Positions 51,018-59,837 of a stretch of 64,000 bases of DNA are shown here, piece by piece. Origin of the DNA: Nitriliruptoraceae bacterium (GTDB taxonomy: Bacteria > Actinomycetota > Nitriliruptoria > Nitriliruptorales > Nitriliruptoraceae). The stretch is from NCBI GenBank assembly GCA_003565155.1, contig PXDB01000101.1, positions 34,158-98,157 of the forward strand, in the 5' to 3' direction. The position numbers were made by a program, and so were the translations under genes. The notes beneath the pieces were generated by a model, which was not told the origin of the DNA, did no database searches, and worked only from the letters and a program-made list of their open reading frames with translations. How positions within the stretch are numbered: position 1 is the stretch's first letter; every line of letters begins with the position of its first letter.

Positions 51018-53073
51018 CGACGGCTCCGATCACGTTGAGGTTGAGGTGGCCGGGGAGCTCGTTGTAGGCGAGCACCGGCAGGTCGAGTCCGGCCGCGAGC
51101 AGCGCGCGGCGCAGGGGGCGGCGCAGCAGCTGACCGACGACCACGGCGGTGGGGAGCCCACCAGCGCTGTCGGCGAGCTGCGCGGTCTGGGCGAGCAGCG
51201 GCGCGAGCCGCTCCGGTTCGAGCGACAGCTGGAGCGTCCCGTCGAGGTCACGGACCCGCTCGTGGAGCTCACCTTCGAGCTCCGGTGCGATCGTGATCAC
51301 CGAGAGGTCCCCACGCGGCGCCAGGCGCGAGACGATCGCTGCCCCGACCGCGACCCGGGCGGCGGAGACCAGCTGCTCGACGTTGCGGCTCTCACGGGCC
51401 CGGTTGGCGACCGCTTCGACGATGCGGGCGAGGTCACGGATCGGGACCCGCTCGGCCAACAGCTGGCGCAGGACGTCGTGCAGCAGCGCCATCGGCAGGG
51501 TCTCCGTGCCGACCTCGTCGGCCAGCAGCGGCTCGTCCATGCGCAGCGACTCCACGAGCTGCTGCACCTGCTGGCGGGTGAGCAGGTCGTCGGCGTGGTC
51601 ACGGACCACCTCGGCGAGGTGGGTGACCACCACCGCGGAGCGGTCGACGACGGTGGCACCCGTGGCGGTGACCCGGCTGCGCGCCTCGTGGGGCACCCAG
51701 TAGGCCTTGAGGCCGAACACCGGCTCGATGGTCTCCTCGCCGGGGACGCCACCCAGGTCGGCGTCGTCGCCGGCGGGCAGCGCCAGGACGCGGTCGCGGG
51801 GCGCGGTGCCCCGTGCCACCTCGACGCCGTGGACGAGGACACGGTAGGTCGCCGGCTCGAGCATCACGTCGTCGCTGGTACGCACGAAGGGCATGACCAC
51901 GCCCAGCTCGTCGGCGATCTGGCGGCGCAGGGCCTTGACGCGCTGGAGGAGGTCGCCGCCGGCCTCGACGTCGGTGAGATCGAGCACGTCGTAGGCGAGG
52001 TGCAGCTCGAGCGGTTCGACCCGCATCCGGTCGATGAGGGCCCGGGGGTCGTCGGGGTCGGGCTCGACGGCCTGCTCCTCGGCGGCACGTTCCTCGACCT
52101 GTTCGACCTGCTGGGCAGCAGCGGTGCGGGCGGCGGCGAACAGCAGGCCCCCGACCAGGAAGGCGAAGGGGATCTTCGGCAGCCCGGGCATCAGCCCGAT
52201 GGTGCCGAGCACCAGCGCGGCGATCCGAAGCGCCCGGGGCTCGTTGAACAGCTGCCGCCCGACCACCGGACCGAGGTCGTCGTCATCGTCGACCCGGGAC
52301 ACCAACAGACCCGTGGCGGTGGAGATCATCAGCGCCGGGATCTGGGACACCAACCCGTCGCCGACGGTCAGCAGGGAGTAGGTCGCGGCGGCGTCGGTTG
52401 CGGCCATCCCCTGGATCGTGATGCCGATGATGAGGCCACCGACGAGGTTGATGGCCACGATCACGATGCCGGCGATCGCGTCCCCCTTCACGAACTTCGA
52501 GGCACCGTCCATCGCGCCGTAGAAGTCCGACTCCCGGGCGATGCGCGTACGGCGCTCCTTGGCCTCCTTCTCGTCGATCTGCCCGGCGGCGAGGTCGGCG
52601 TCGATCGCCATCTGCTTGCCGGGCATCGCGTCGAGGGCGAACCGCGCCCCCACCTCGGCGACGCGGCCCGCCCCGGCGGTGATGACCGCGAACTGGATCA
52701 CGACCAGGATCAGGAACACCACGAGACCGACGACCACGGACCCACCGACCACGAACTGCCCGAAGGTCTCGATCACCCGGCCGGCGTAGCCGTCCAGCAG
52801 GATCAGCCGGGTGGAGGAGACGTTCAGCGCGAGCCGCATCAGGGTGGTGATCAGGATCAGCGACGGGAAGGTCGACAGGTCCAGGGTGTCGCGCAGGGTC
52901 AGCACCGCCAGCAGGATCACGAGGGCGAAGGCCAGGTTGGTGGCCAGCAGCATGTCGAGCAGCTGCGGCGGCATCGGTACGACCATGGCCACCACCGCCC
53001 CGACCAGTACGACGGGAACGGCGGTGCGGGTCAGCATCGTGCCGGCGGGCCTGCGGATGCTCGGGGCGCTCAT
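50992..53073 (-). CDS. flhA: flagellar type III export gate protein FlhA
   Basis: Nonameric export-gate component. ATG at 53073 overlaps flhB's stop (ATGA); 693 aa. Eight membrane helices (about 15-330) with the FHIPEP region here as SLILITTLMRLALNVSSTR, the conserved cytoplasmic loop FVKGDAIAGIVIVAINLVGG, and a soluble C-terminal domain (about 350-693) that docks chaperone-substrate complexes (ETLPMALLHDVLRQLL). Full length and no broken motifs. Confidence 0.97.
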   Translation of the reverse strand: MSAPSIRRPAGTMLTRTAVPVVLVGAVVAMVVPMPPQLLDMLLATNLAFALVILLAVLTLRDTLDLSTFPSLILITTLMRLALNVSSTRLILLDGYAGRVIETFGQFVVGGSVVVGLVVFLILVVIQFAVITAGAGRVAEVGARFALDAMPGKQMAIDADLAAGQIDEKEAKERRTRIARESDFYGAMDGASKFVKGDAIAGIVIVAINLVGGLIIGITIQGMAATDAAATYSLLTVGDGLVSQIPALMISTATGLLVSRVDDDDDLGPVVGRQLFNEPRALRIAALVLGTIGLMPGLPKIPFAFLVGGLLFAAARTAAAQQVEQVEERAAEEQAVEPDPDDPRALIDRMRVEPLELHLAYDVLDLTDVEAGGDLLQRVKALRRQIADELGVVMPFVRTSDDVMLEPATYRVLVHGVEVARGTAPRDRVLALPAGDDADLGGVPGEETIEPVFGLKAYWVPHEARSRVTATGATVVDRSAVVVTHLAEVVRDHADDLLTRQQVQQLVESLRMDEPLLADEVGTETLPMALLHDVLRQLLAERVPIRDLARIVEAVANRARESRNVEQLVSAARVAVGAAIVSRLAPRGDLSVITIAPELEGELHERVRDLDGTLQLSLEPERLAPLLAQTAQLADSAGGLPTAVVVGQLLRRPLRRALLAAGLDLPVLAYNELPGHLNLNVIGAVDAQTAVEA

Positions 53074-54170
53074 ACGGCGCCTCCCAGGCGGACGGTTCGG
53101 CGGCCTGGGGCGTTGCGCTCGGGCAGGCGGCTGCCGGGTGCACGACCGGTGCGTCGGTAGGCGGCAGCCAGGACCACGGCGACCGCCTGGTAGAGCTCCA
53201 CGGGGACGTGCTGGCCGACCTTGCACTGGCTGAACAGCGCCCGGGCCAGGGGCACATCGGTGGTGACCGGCACGCCGTTGCGACGGGCGATGTCCTTGAT
53301 CCGCGTGGCGAGGTGGTCCGCACCCTTGGCGATCACCCGCGGCGCCCCTTCGCTGGGGTCGTAGCGCAGGGCGACGACCAGGTGGGTGGGGTTCGCGACC
53401 ACCGCGTCGGCGGTGGCGACGTCGTTGAGCATGCGGTTGCGGGTGAACTCCGAGGCGCGCTGCTTGCGGGCGGCCTTCTGGTAGGGATCACCCTCGCTGT
53501 CGCGGAACTCCCGCTTGATGTCCCTGCGGGACATCATCATCTGCTTCTCGTTCTTCTGCTTCTGGAAGGTGAAGTCGAGGGCGGCGATGAGCAGGGCAAG
53601 GATTGCGGCCCGGACGATGATCCCGCCGTAGGCACCGGTGAGCCGATCGATGGCGCCGGCCAGGGTGCGGTCGTTCTGGATGTGCTCCCGCCACGCGGAG
53701 ATGGTGGGCCACACGACGCCGAACACCGCACCGAGCTTGAGGATGGTCCGGGTCAGCTCCCAGGCCATCATCTTCGGCTTGAACTTCTCCAGGCCCTTCT
53801 TCAGCGACAGATGCTTGGCCTTCGGCTTGGCCAGCTTGGCGTTGAACTTCCCCCCGACCTGCGCGACCCCGGCGGCAGTGCCGGTCACGGCGGCGGCGGC
53901 CAGGAACGGTCCGGCCAGGACGAAGAACAGCGTGAAGGCACGCATGGGGATGGCCCCCATCGCCCCGTCAGCGCCGGCGGTGGCGTAGATCTGGCGTACC
54001 TCGGCCATGGCGTGATCGATCATCCACCCGCCGCCGATGGCCATCACCCCCACCAACGCGAGGAAGGACCCCGCGACAGCCACCTCCTGACTGCGGGGGA
54101 CCTGGCCCTCGTCGCGCGCCTTCTTCCGACGCTGCGGCGTGGCTTTCTCGGTCCTGCCGTCCTTCGCCAC
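53070..54170 (-). CDS. flhB: flagellar export switch protein FlhB
   Basis: 366 aa from GTG 54170. It starts with the standard basic DGRTEKATPQRRKKARDEGQ, has four membrane helices, and the autocleavage motif NPTH at 260-263 (VVANPTHLVVALRY), which switches export from hook to filament proteins. The C-terminal tail after residue 340 is Arg/Gly-rich. Upstream lies a 321-bp gene-free stretch with two tandem-repeat arrays. Confidence 0.97.
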   Translation of the reverse strand: MAKDGRTEKATPQRRKKARDEGQVPRSQEVAVAGSFLALVGVMAIGGGWMIDHAMAEVRQIYATAGADGAMGAIPMRAFTLFFVLAGPFLAAAAVTGTAAGVAQVGGKFNAKLAKPKAKHLSLKKGLEKFKPKMMAWELTRTILKLGAVFGVVWPTISAWREHIQNDRTLAGAIDRLTGAYGGIIVRAAILALLIAALDFTFQKQKNEKQMMMSRRDIKREFRDSEGDPYQKAARKQRASEFTRNRMLNDVATADAVVANPTHLVVALRYDPSEGAPRVIAKGADHLATRIKDIARRNGVPVTTDVPLARALFSQCKVGQHVPVELYQAVAVVLAAAYRRTGRAPGSRLPERNAPGRRTVRLGGAV

Positions 54171-54286
54171 TCAACCACCACGGATCGTCGCACCTGCGCC
54201 GTCCGTGGGCTGGGAGGATCGTGCGGTTCCGTCCACACACGCTGCCCATCGGCCGCGCGCGCGGTCGCTCAAGCACTCACGGCGGC

Positions 54287-54343
54287 CCGCCGTCACGGAC
54301 CCGGTCCGCCGTCACGGACCCGGCCCGCCGTCACGGACCGCCG
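54287..54343. repeat. 19-bp tandem repeat, three units
   Basis: Units starting at 54287, 54306 and 54325 share CCGCCGTCACGGACC. With the array at 54401 it fills most of the 321-bp gene-free gap between flhB and fliR (54171-54491), where flhB's promoter would be. The unit length equals that of the array at 33501, but the sequence differs. Confidence 0.8.
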
Positions 54344-54400
54344 GGGCCAACCGGCGCCAACGAGCTGTTGCTCCACGGCGTTCCCCCGAGGTGTACGGGA

Positions 54401-54471
54401 CAACGTCGCGGACCAACGTCGCGGACCAACACCGCGGACCAACACCGCGGACCAAGCGGACCAACACCGCG
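54401..54471. repeat. 13-bp tandem repeat, about five units
   Basis: Units CAACGTCGCGGAC (54401, 54414) then CAACACCGCGGAC (54427, 54440), a deleted unit at 54453 and a partial one at 54462. It lies 21 bp beyond the fliR stop on the leftward strand. Confidence 0.85.
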
Positions 54472-54491
54472 GCGTGACCACGCCGCGACCC

Positions 54492-55283
54492 TCAGCCGTC
54501 GCCCGCGGTCAACCCGCGCAGCACGGTCTGCACATCCCGACCGAACCCGTTCTGGATCTGATCCATCAGCTCCGGGAACAGCACCCACGCGCTGCCGACC
54601 ACGGTGATGGCGGTCAGCAGCTTGGCGGGCAGACCGAGGAGGAAGACGTTGGCCTGGGGCGCGAACCGGGCGGCCAGACCGAGGGCCAGTTCCAGCATCA
54701 GCATCACCCCCATGATCGGCAGGGCCAGCTCCACCCCGGCACGCACCACCCGCGCCACCTGTGCGATGGCGAACTCCCCAAGGCCTCCGACCGGTGCCAG
54801 GGTGGCCGTGAGCGGGATCACCTCGACGGAGGCGAACAGGGCTGTGACCACCAGACCGAGCCCGCCGATCACCACGAACAGCGTCATACCGACGAGGTTG
54901 AACATCCGGGTCCACACCCCACCGGACTGGCCCATCAACGGGTCGAACACCTGCGACACCATCAACCCGGAGATCAGGTCCAGGATCCCGCCAGCCACGG
55001 CGAAGATGTGCAGCACGAGCCCGACCAGCCAGCCCATGGCCGCCCCGACGGCGAGGTTGATGGCTGCTGCGGCCACCAGGTCACCGATCTCCAGCAACGC
55101 CGGGACGGGCCGGGCGAGCGCCAAGCCGACCGCGAAGGCGAAGGCCAGCCGGGCCGTTGGTGGCATGGTGCGCCCCAGCAGCGGGAACAGCAGGATGAAG
55201 GCCCCCACACGCGTGACCGCCAGCACCGCACCTGTCACCCAGCTCGGATCGATGGCCAGCGCGGAGATGCCGGGGACGTCCAC
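54492..55283 (-). CDS. fliR: flagellar export gate protein FliR
   Basis: 263 aa from GTG 55283, 3 bp after fliQ. Six to seven membrane helices; family segments RVGAFILLFPLLGRTMPPTARLAFAFAVG (partly quoted by position 25-53) and MVSQVFDPLMGQSG. Forms the export gate helix with FliP and FliQ. Confidence 0.94.
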   Translation of the reverse strand: MDVPGISALAIDPSWVTGAVLAVTRVGAFILLFPLLGRTMPPTARLAFAFAVGLALARPVPALLEIGDLVAAAAINLAVGAAMGWLVGLVLHIFAVAGGILDLISGLMVSQVFDPLMGQSGGVWTRMFNLVGMTLFVVIGGLGLVVTALFASVEVIPLTATLAPVGGLGEFAIAQVARVVRAGVELALPIMGVMLMLELALGLAARFAPQANVFLLGLPAKLLTAITVVGSAWVLFPELMDQIQNGFGRDVQTVLRGLTAGDG

Positions 55284-55286
55284 GCC

Positions 55287-55562
55287 TCAGCCGCCGATGA
55301 TGAAGGTGGGGATGCTGGACCACAGCCGCTCGGTGAAGGCGATGACCTGGCGGAGCATCCAGTTGCCACCGATGACGAACACCAGGGCGATGCCGACGAC
55401 CTTCGGCACGAAGCTCAGGGTCATCTCCTGGATCTGGGTGACGGTCTGCAGCAAGGAGACGAACACCCCGACGGCCAGCGCCACGATCAGCAGCGGGCCG
55501 GCGAGCTGACCGGCGACCAGCATCGCCTCGGTGATGATGTCGATGACCTGGGCATCACTCAT
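55287..55562 (-). CDS. fliQ: flagellar export gate protein FliQ
   Basis: 91 aa, two membrane helices, ATG at 55562 four bases after fliP. Typical ITEAMLVAGQLAGPLLIVAL followed by VSLLQTVTQIQEMTLSFVPK. Normal length. Confidence 0.95.
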   Translation of the reverse strand: MSDAQVIDIITEAMLVAGQLAGPLLIVALAVGVFVSLLQTVTQIQEMTLSFVPKVVGIALVFVIGGNWMLRQVIAFTERLWSSIPTFIIGG

Positions 55563-55566
55563 GTGC

Positions 55567-56418
55567 TCATCCGATCACCGAGCCGACCAGTGACCGCGAC
55601 AGCAGGCTCCAGCCGTCCACGAGCACGAACAGCAGCAGCTTCAGCGGCAGGGAGACGAAGATCGGTGGGAGCATCACCATGCCGAGCGACATCAGCACCG
55701 CCGCGACCACCAGGTCGATGATCAGGAAGGGCACGAACACCATGAACCCGATGGTGAAGGCGGTGCGCAGCTCGGAGATCACGAAGGCGGGGATGAGCGC
55801 GGTGGGACCGATGTCGGCGGCCGTCTCCGGCGCGTCGGCGCCCTGCAGCTCAAGGAACATCCGCAGGTCGTCCTCCTCGGTCTGGGCGAGCATGAACTCG
55901 CGCATCGGCTCGTAGCCGAGCTCGGCGGCCTCGAGGGCGTCCACCTCGCCGGCCAGCAGCGGTTGGACCGCGACCTCGTTGAGCTGCGTGAAGGTGCCCT
56001 GCATGGAGAACAGGCTGAGGAACAGCGCCAGGCCGATCAGCACCTGCGCCGGCGGGACCGCCTGGAGGCCGAGACCCTGACGGGCGAGGCCGAGGACCAC
56101 CACGAACCGGGTGAAGGTGGTCATCAGCAGCAGGACCATCGGGGCGACGGCCGCGACGGTGAGCAGCAGCACCGTGGTGACCGTACGGGACAGCCCGGGG
56201 TCGTCCTCTATGCTGATGGTCACACCGGGAGCCGGCTCGACGTCGGGCGCCGTCGGCGGGTTCGGCGCGGTGGGCACCTCCGGTGGCAGGACGTCCGGGA
56301 CGGGTTGGGCCAGGGCCTCACCGGCACCGACGCTCGCGCCGACCGCCATGAGGGCAGCGAGGAGCAGGACGAGCGCGGTAAGCCGTGCGCGCGTCGAGCT
56401 AGCGGCGGAGCGGGACAT
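55567..56418 (-). CDS. fliP: flagellar export gate protein FliP
   Basis: 283 aa from ATG 56418, overlapping fliO by 20 bp. A cleavable signal peptide (about 1-37) is followed by a Pro-rich spacer and the conserved membrane core: LLMTTFTRFVVVLGLARQGLG, PPAQVLIGLALFLSLF, ALIPAFVISELRTAFTIGF and DLVVAAVLMSLGMVMLPP (signature). Core of the FliPQR gate. Confidence 0.96.
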   Translation of the reverse strand: MSRSAASSTRARLTALVLLLAALMAVGASVGAGEALAQPVPDVLPPEVPTAPNPPTAPDVEPAPGVTISIEDDPGLSRTVTTVLLLTVAAVAPMVLLLMTTFTRFVVVLGLARQGLGLQAVPPAQVLIGLALFLSLFSMQGTFTQLNEVAVQPLLAGEVDALEAAELGYEPMREFMLAQTEEDDLRMFLELQGADAPETAADIGPTALIPAFVISELRTAFTIGFMVFVPFLIIDLVVAAVLMSLGMVMLPPIFVSLPLKLLLFVLVDGWSLLSRSLVGSVIG

Positions 56419-57022
56419 GGAAGGGCCTCCCCTGGGTGGGGGTGCGGACCGTCATCGCGCGCAGACGGTCGACGAGGCCGATCCTTGGCCCTGCGGTGGT
56501 CGTAGCCGGGGCGGCACCGGCGACGAGCGCGTCCAGCGCATCACCGTCCAGCGGGGTCCCGACCGGGATGCCGCCGACCGCGTCCATGCGGCCGAGCAGC
56601 GGGGGCGTACCGACGACGGTGCCGCCGGTGAGGGTCGTACCTGACAGGGTGCTGCTCGCAGCGCCAGCACCACCCGGGGTCGCGCCGGACAGCGCGACGC
56701 CGAGGTCGAGGTCCCCGGCGGTGGTGGTCGTGCTGCGGTCATGGCGACCGGGTGCGCCGCCGAAGCCGCTGGCAGCGCCGGACGTCTCGAGGTCGGCGAC
56801 GCCGGTGACGTCCGCGATCAGGTGCACGCCCTGGTCACCTGCACCGACGAGCAGGCGTCGCTCACCGACGCCGACCACGGCGACCACGGCGCTGCGCGAC
56901 AGGGCGGTCCTCGACACCACCCGGAGCCCGTCCGGCTTCGCGGCACGGTGGCGGCGCAGCGCCAGCGGTACGACGGCGATCACGGCCATCACCACCAGCA
57001 GCAGCAGCGGCGAGTCGATCAC
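56399..57022 (-). CDS. fliO: FliO-like flagellar assembly protein
   Basis: 207 aa from GTG 57022, overlapping fliN by 4 bp. One N-terminal membrane helix (LLLLVVMAVIAVVPLAL), then the short FliO domain (LRVVSRTALSRSAVVAVVGVGERRLLVGAGDQGVHLI, residues about 33-70) and a long Gly/Thr-rich low-complexity tail. It assists FliP assembly. Sequence conservation of FliO is low; the call rests on that domain and on position. Confidence 0.8.
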   Translation of the reverse strand: MIDSPLLLLVVMAVIAVVPLALRRHRAAKPDGLRVVSRTALSRSAVVAVVGVGERRLLVGAGDQGVHLIADVTGVADLETSGAASGFGGAPGRHDRSTTTTAGDLDLGVALSGATPGGAGAASSTLSGTTLTGGTVVGTPPLLGRMDAVGGIPVGTPLDGDALDALVAGAAPATTTAGPRIGLVDRLRAMTVRTPTQGRPFHVPLRR

Positions 57023-57330
57023 GTGATGCCCCGGCTGATCAGCTCGGAGATGCGCACCCCCAGCTCGTCACCGACCACGACGACGTCGCCCTTGGCGACA
57101 GGGGTGCCGTTGGCCAGCACGTCCACGGGGGCTCCGGCGAGACGGTCGAGTTCCACCAGGCTGCCCTCCTGCAGTCGCAGGAGGTCACGCAGCGGCAGCC
57201 GGACCCGGCCGAGTTCCACGGTCACCGTCAACGCCACGTCGCCCAACAGGGACAGGTCCCCCGGGGCGCCAGGGCCGGCACCGGTGGTCAGATCGGGCAG
57301 GTCAACGTGTGCAGCGGCGTCGGTGCCCAT
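57019..57330 (-). CDS. fliN: flagellar motor switch protein FliN
   Basis: 103 aa; SpoA-type C-ring domain with DVALTVTVELGRVRLPLRDLL and GSLVELDRLAGAPVDVLANG, GDVVVVGDELGVRI. ATG at 57330 shares a base with the fliM stop (TGATG). Short N-terminus without the extra CheC part of FliY. Confidence 0.95.
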   Translation of the reverse strand: MGTDAAAHVDLPDLTTGAGPGAPGDLSLLGDVALTVTVELGRVRLPLRDLLRLQEGSLVELDRLAGAPVDVLANGTPVAKGDVVVVGDELGVRISELISRGIT

Positions 57331-58373
57331 CAGCGTCGTCCTTCATCGCGAGGGTCGGTCGGGTGGGTCGGCGAAGCTTTCGTCGGGTGACCGGCCACGC
57401 TGGCCGGGGCCGCCGGGTCGACGGCGGTCGCAGCAGCGGGCGGGCCGCCCTGGCGCGGCGGGGTCGGCGGCTCGACGACCTGTACGGCGACCTTGCGGCC
57501 ACGCTTACCGAGGTGGGCGGTGCCGAGGTGGTGCTCGTCCACGACCAGGTCCGCCGGCCGGTCCGTCGGATGGTCGAGCCGGAGGACGTCACCCGGTTGC
57601 AGTCTGGCCAGGACCGCCGCGTCCAGCGGTGTTCGGCCGATCCGGACGCGCACGTCAAGGGCGGCCTCCATCATGGTGTCGGCCAGGGGTGCGGTGTTCA
57701 GATCATCGACCTTGTCCTCGCTGCTCCTGCCACCGAGCAGGAGCCGGTCGAGCTGGGGCACCAGTGGCGCCACGGGGTAGGCGATGGTGACCAACCCCTG
57801 TGCGGGCAGATCACCGCGGATCTCCACCCGGTAGGTCAGCAGCAGGAGCAGATCTCCCGGCGAGCCGAGCTGGAGTGGCTGCGGTGCGATCTCCACGCTG
57901 CGCAGCTCGGAGGTGTCACCGGCGAGATCCTTCAGCGCCTCGTCGATGGCGACCACCGCCGGTTCCAGCAGCTCGTGGGCGAGCAGGACCTGCTCCAGCT
58001 CCGTCGGCCGCCGGTCGACGTCACCGGTCGAGGGATCGCCCGGTCCACCCAGCAGACGCTCCACCACCAGCAGGGCGAAGGGCATGTCCAGTTGGATGAA
58101 GGCGGTCGCATCGAGCGCGCCGACGTGGACCACCCCGAGCGCCGTCGGCAGCGGCAGTGAACGCACGAAGTCGTCGAGGGAGAGCTGGTCCGTTGCGACG
58201 TGCTCGACCTCGAGCGCCGCGTAGCTCGACGCGCTCCACGCGGTGGAGAGTCGCCGAGCGAACAGCTCGTGGTTGGCCTCCAGCGCCACGATGGCATCAC
58301 GACTGACCCGGCTGGGACGCCGGAAGTCCACCTCCGACACCGAGGTGGACCGGGCACCGGTCAGGATGCTCAC
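57330..58373 (-). CDS. fliM: flagellar motor switch protein FliM, lacking the CheY-binding N-terminus
   Basis: C-ring protein that sets rotation direction; 347 aa from GTG 58373. The middle CheC-like domain (about 45-230) starts VDFRRPSRVSRDAIVALEANHELFARRLS, quoted by position 15-43, and the C-terminal SpoA domain covers about 250-315. Only some 14 residues (MSILTGARSTSVSE) precede the core, and the usual N-terminal LSQxEIDALL peptide that binds CheY-P is absent. No stop or frameshift explains the loss. A Pro/Ala-rich tail ends the protein. Confidence 0.93.
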   Translation of the reverse strand: MSILTGARSTSVSEVDFRRPSRVSRDAIVALEANHELFARRLSTAWSASSYAALEVEHVATDQLSLDDFVRSLPLPTALGVVHVGALDATAFIQLDMPFALLVVERLLGGPGDPSTGDVDRRPTELEQVLLAHELLEPAVVAIDEALKDLAGDTSELRSVEIAPQPLQLGSPGDLLLLLTYRVEIRGDLPAQGLVTIAYPVAPLVPQLDRLLLGGRSSEDKVDDLNTAPLADTMMEAALDVRVRIGRTPLDAAVLARLQPGDVLRLDHPTDRPADLVVDEHHLGTAHLGKRGRKVAVQVVEPPTPPRQGGPPAAATAVDPAAPASVAGHPTKASPTHPTDPRDEGRR

Positions 58374-58484
58374 GACGCGCTGCTCACGGGGTGGTGGTCA
58401 CGGGGCTCAGCCTCCAGCTCCCACCCCCTGTCGACCGCGACGTGACGGGGTCAAGCGCTGTCGGTCACCTGGCTGCGCTGCGCG

Positions 58485-58949
58485 TCACTGGACCATCAGC
58501 TCGGTGAGGATCACCCGACGCACCACCTCCTCACCCCAGATGTCGTGGGCGTCGGCCGTGAGCTGCTGCCGTAGCTGGTCGGAGCCGGCGGGGCTGCGCA
58601 GTTGGTCCGCATCCATCTCGGCGACCTCCTGGAGGAGTGCGTCCTGCAGGATCGGGACCTTGGGTTCCAACGCCTCGGGGTCCTCCCCCTCCACCAGCAC
58701 GATCCCGAGGGAGATGCGGGCGTGCCGGAGCGTGTTGTTGCCCGTGGTCGTGGTCAGCGCCGGGAGCACCAGGACCTCACCCTCACCGGGTGGGGCGGGT
58801 TCCCGCTCGGCGAGGAAGAACCACCATCCACCGCCGCCCACGGACAGCAGCAGCACCGCGACCAGCAGCAGCACGATCTTGCCCTTGCCACCGCCCTTCT
58901 GGCCATCGAGTTCGGTGCCGTCCACCGGGATGGTCTCGGTGACGCTCAC
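58485..58949 (-). CDS. fliL: flagellar basal body-associated protein FliL
   Basis: 154 aa from GTG 58949, overlapping motB (GTGA). Cytoplasmic N-terminus, one membrane helix (IVLLLVAVLLLSVGGGGWWFF) and the extracellular FliL domain (ISLGIVLVEGEDPEALEPKVP, about 80-154). Supports stator function. Confidence 0.92.
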   Translation of the reverse strand: MSVTETIPVDGTELDGQKGGGKGKIVLLLVAVLLLSVGGGGWWFFLAEREPAPPGEGEVLVLPALTTTTGNNTLRHARISLGIVLVEGEDPEALEPKVPILQDALLQEVAEMDADQLRSPAGSDQLRQQLTADAHDIWGEEVVRRVILTELMVQ

Positions 58950-59836
58950 AGCTCCACCTCCTCGACGAGCACGACGATGTCGACCCGACGGTTGCGGGCT
59001 CGCCCCTCGGCGGTGTCGTTGGTGTCGAGGGGGTGGTACTCCCCGTAGCCGACCGCCCCCACCCGATCCGGCGGCAGGTCGTGCTCCTCGATCATCAGCT
59101 CCAGCACCGCTACCGCCCGGTCGGTGGAGAGGTTCCAGTTCGTGTAGCCGTCGCGGTCGAGCGGGACGTCGTCGGTGTGGCCCTCGATGAACAGCGGGTT
59201 CGGGTAGTCGTCCAGGGTCTGCGCCACCACGCGGATGACCTCGCGTCCCAGCTCGTTGATGGTGGTGGAGCCGAGGGCGAAGAGGATGTCGTCGCTGGCG
59301 ATCGACACGACGAGACCGCGTTCCTCACGACGCATCTCGACGTGGATCTCCAGCCCATGCTCCTGCACGGCCTCGTCGAGCGAGCGTTGGACCTCGTCGA
59401 GCCGGTCCTCCACCAGTCGTCGCTGCTGCAGCTCCTCGAGGACGTCCTGGGTGAGCGGCGGAGCCTCGGGCCCCAGCATCGCCGACGGGTCCTGCGGCAC
59501 CGTGTCAGGGGCGTCCTCGGGCGGATCCTGCTGCTCGTCCTCGTCGCGGTCGGGCGCGTCGGGGCGCTCCTCCGCTGGATCGGTGGGCTGCTCGTCAGGC
59601 TGGAGCCCGTCGAAGTCCGGGAGCAGGCCGTCGCCGGCCTCGTTGCCGAAGGGCGCACGCAAGCCCTCGAGGAAGGCGGTGAACTTGATGACGTCGATCT
59701 CCGACATGGCGTAGAGCAGGACGAAGAACGCCATCAGGAGGGTCACCGCGTCGGCGTAGGTGGTCAACCACCGGCTCCGCGTGTCCTCCTGTGGCTTGCC
59801 ACCACGGCGTCCCCGTGCGCTGCCTGGGCGTGCCAT
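58946..59836 (-). CDS. motB: flagellar stator protein MotB
   Basis: 296 aa from ATG 59836. The single helix WLTTYADAVTLLMAFFVLLY carries the proton- or ion-binding Asp29. A plug/linker region rich in Asp and Pro (about 65-125) precedes the OmpA-like peptidoglycan-binding domain (about 165-290: FIEGHTDDVPLDRDG, NWNLSTDRAVAVLELM, NDTAEGRARNRRVDIVV). Pairs with MotA one base upstream. The motif alone does not settle H+ versus Na+. Confidence 0.96.
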   Translation of the reverse strand: MARPGSARGRRGGKPQEDTRSRWLTTYADAVTLLMAFFVLLYAMSEIDVIKFTAFLEGLRAPFGNEAGDGLLPDFDGLQPDEQPTDPAEERPDAPDRDEDEQQDPPEDAPDTVPQDPSAMLGPEAPPLTQDVLEELQQRRLVEDRLDEVQRSLDEAVQEHGLEIHVEMRREERGLVVSIASDDILFALGSTTINELGREVIRVVAQTLDDYPNPLFIEGHTDDVPLDRDGYTNWNLSTDRAVAVLELMIEEHDLPPDRVGAVGYGEYHPLDTNDTAEGRARNRRVDIVVLVEEVEL

Positions 59837-59837
59837 G

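Noticed and set aside
50629..53160. 843-codon plus-strand frame across flhA
   Set aside because: Antisense shadow of flhA with low-complexity His/Gly/Asp translation.
54287..54471. Possible replication origin iterons
   Set aside because: No AT-rich region, DnaA boxes or replication gene; the units are GC-rich and vary in two unrelated arrays.
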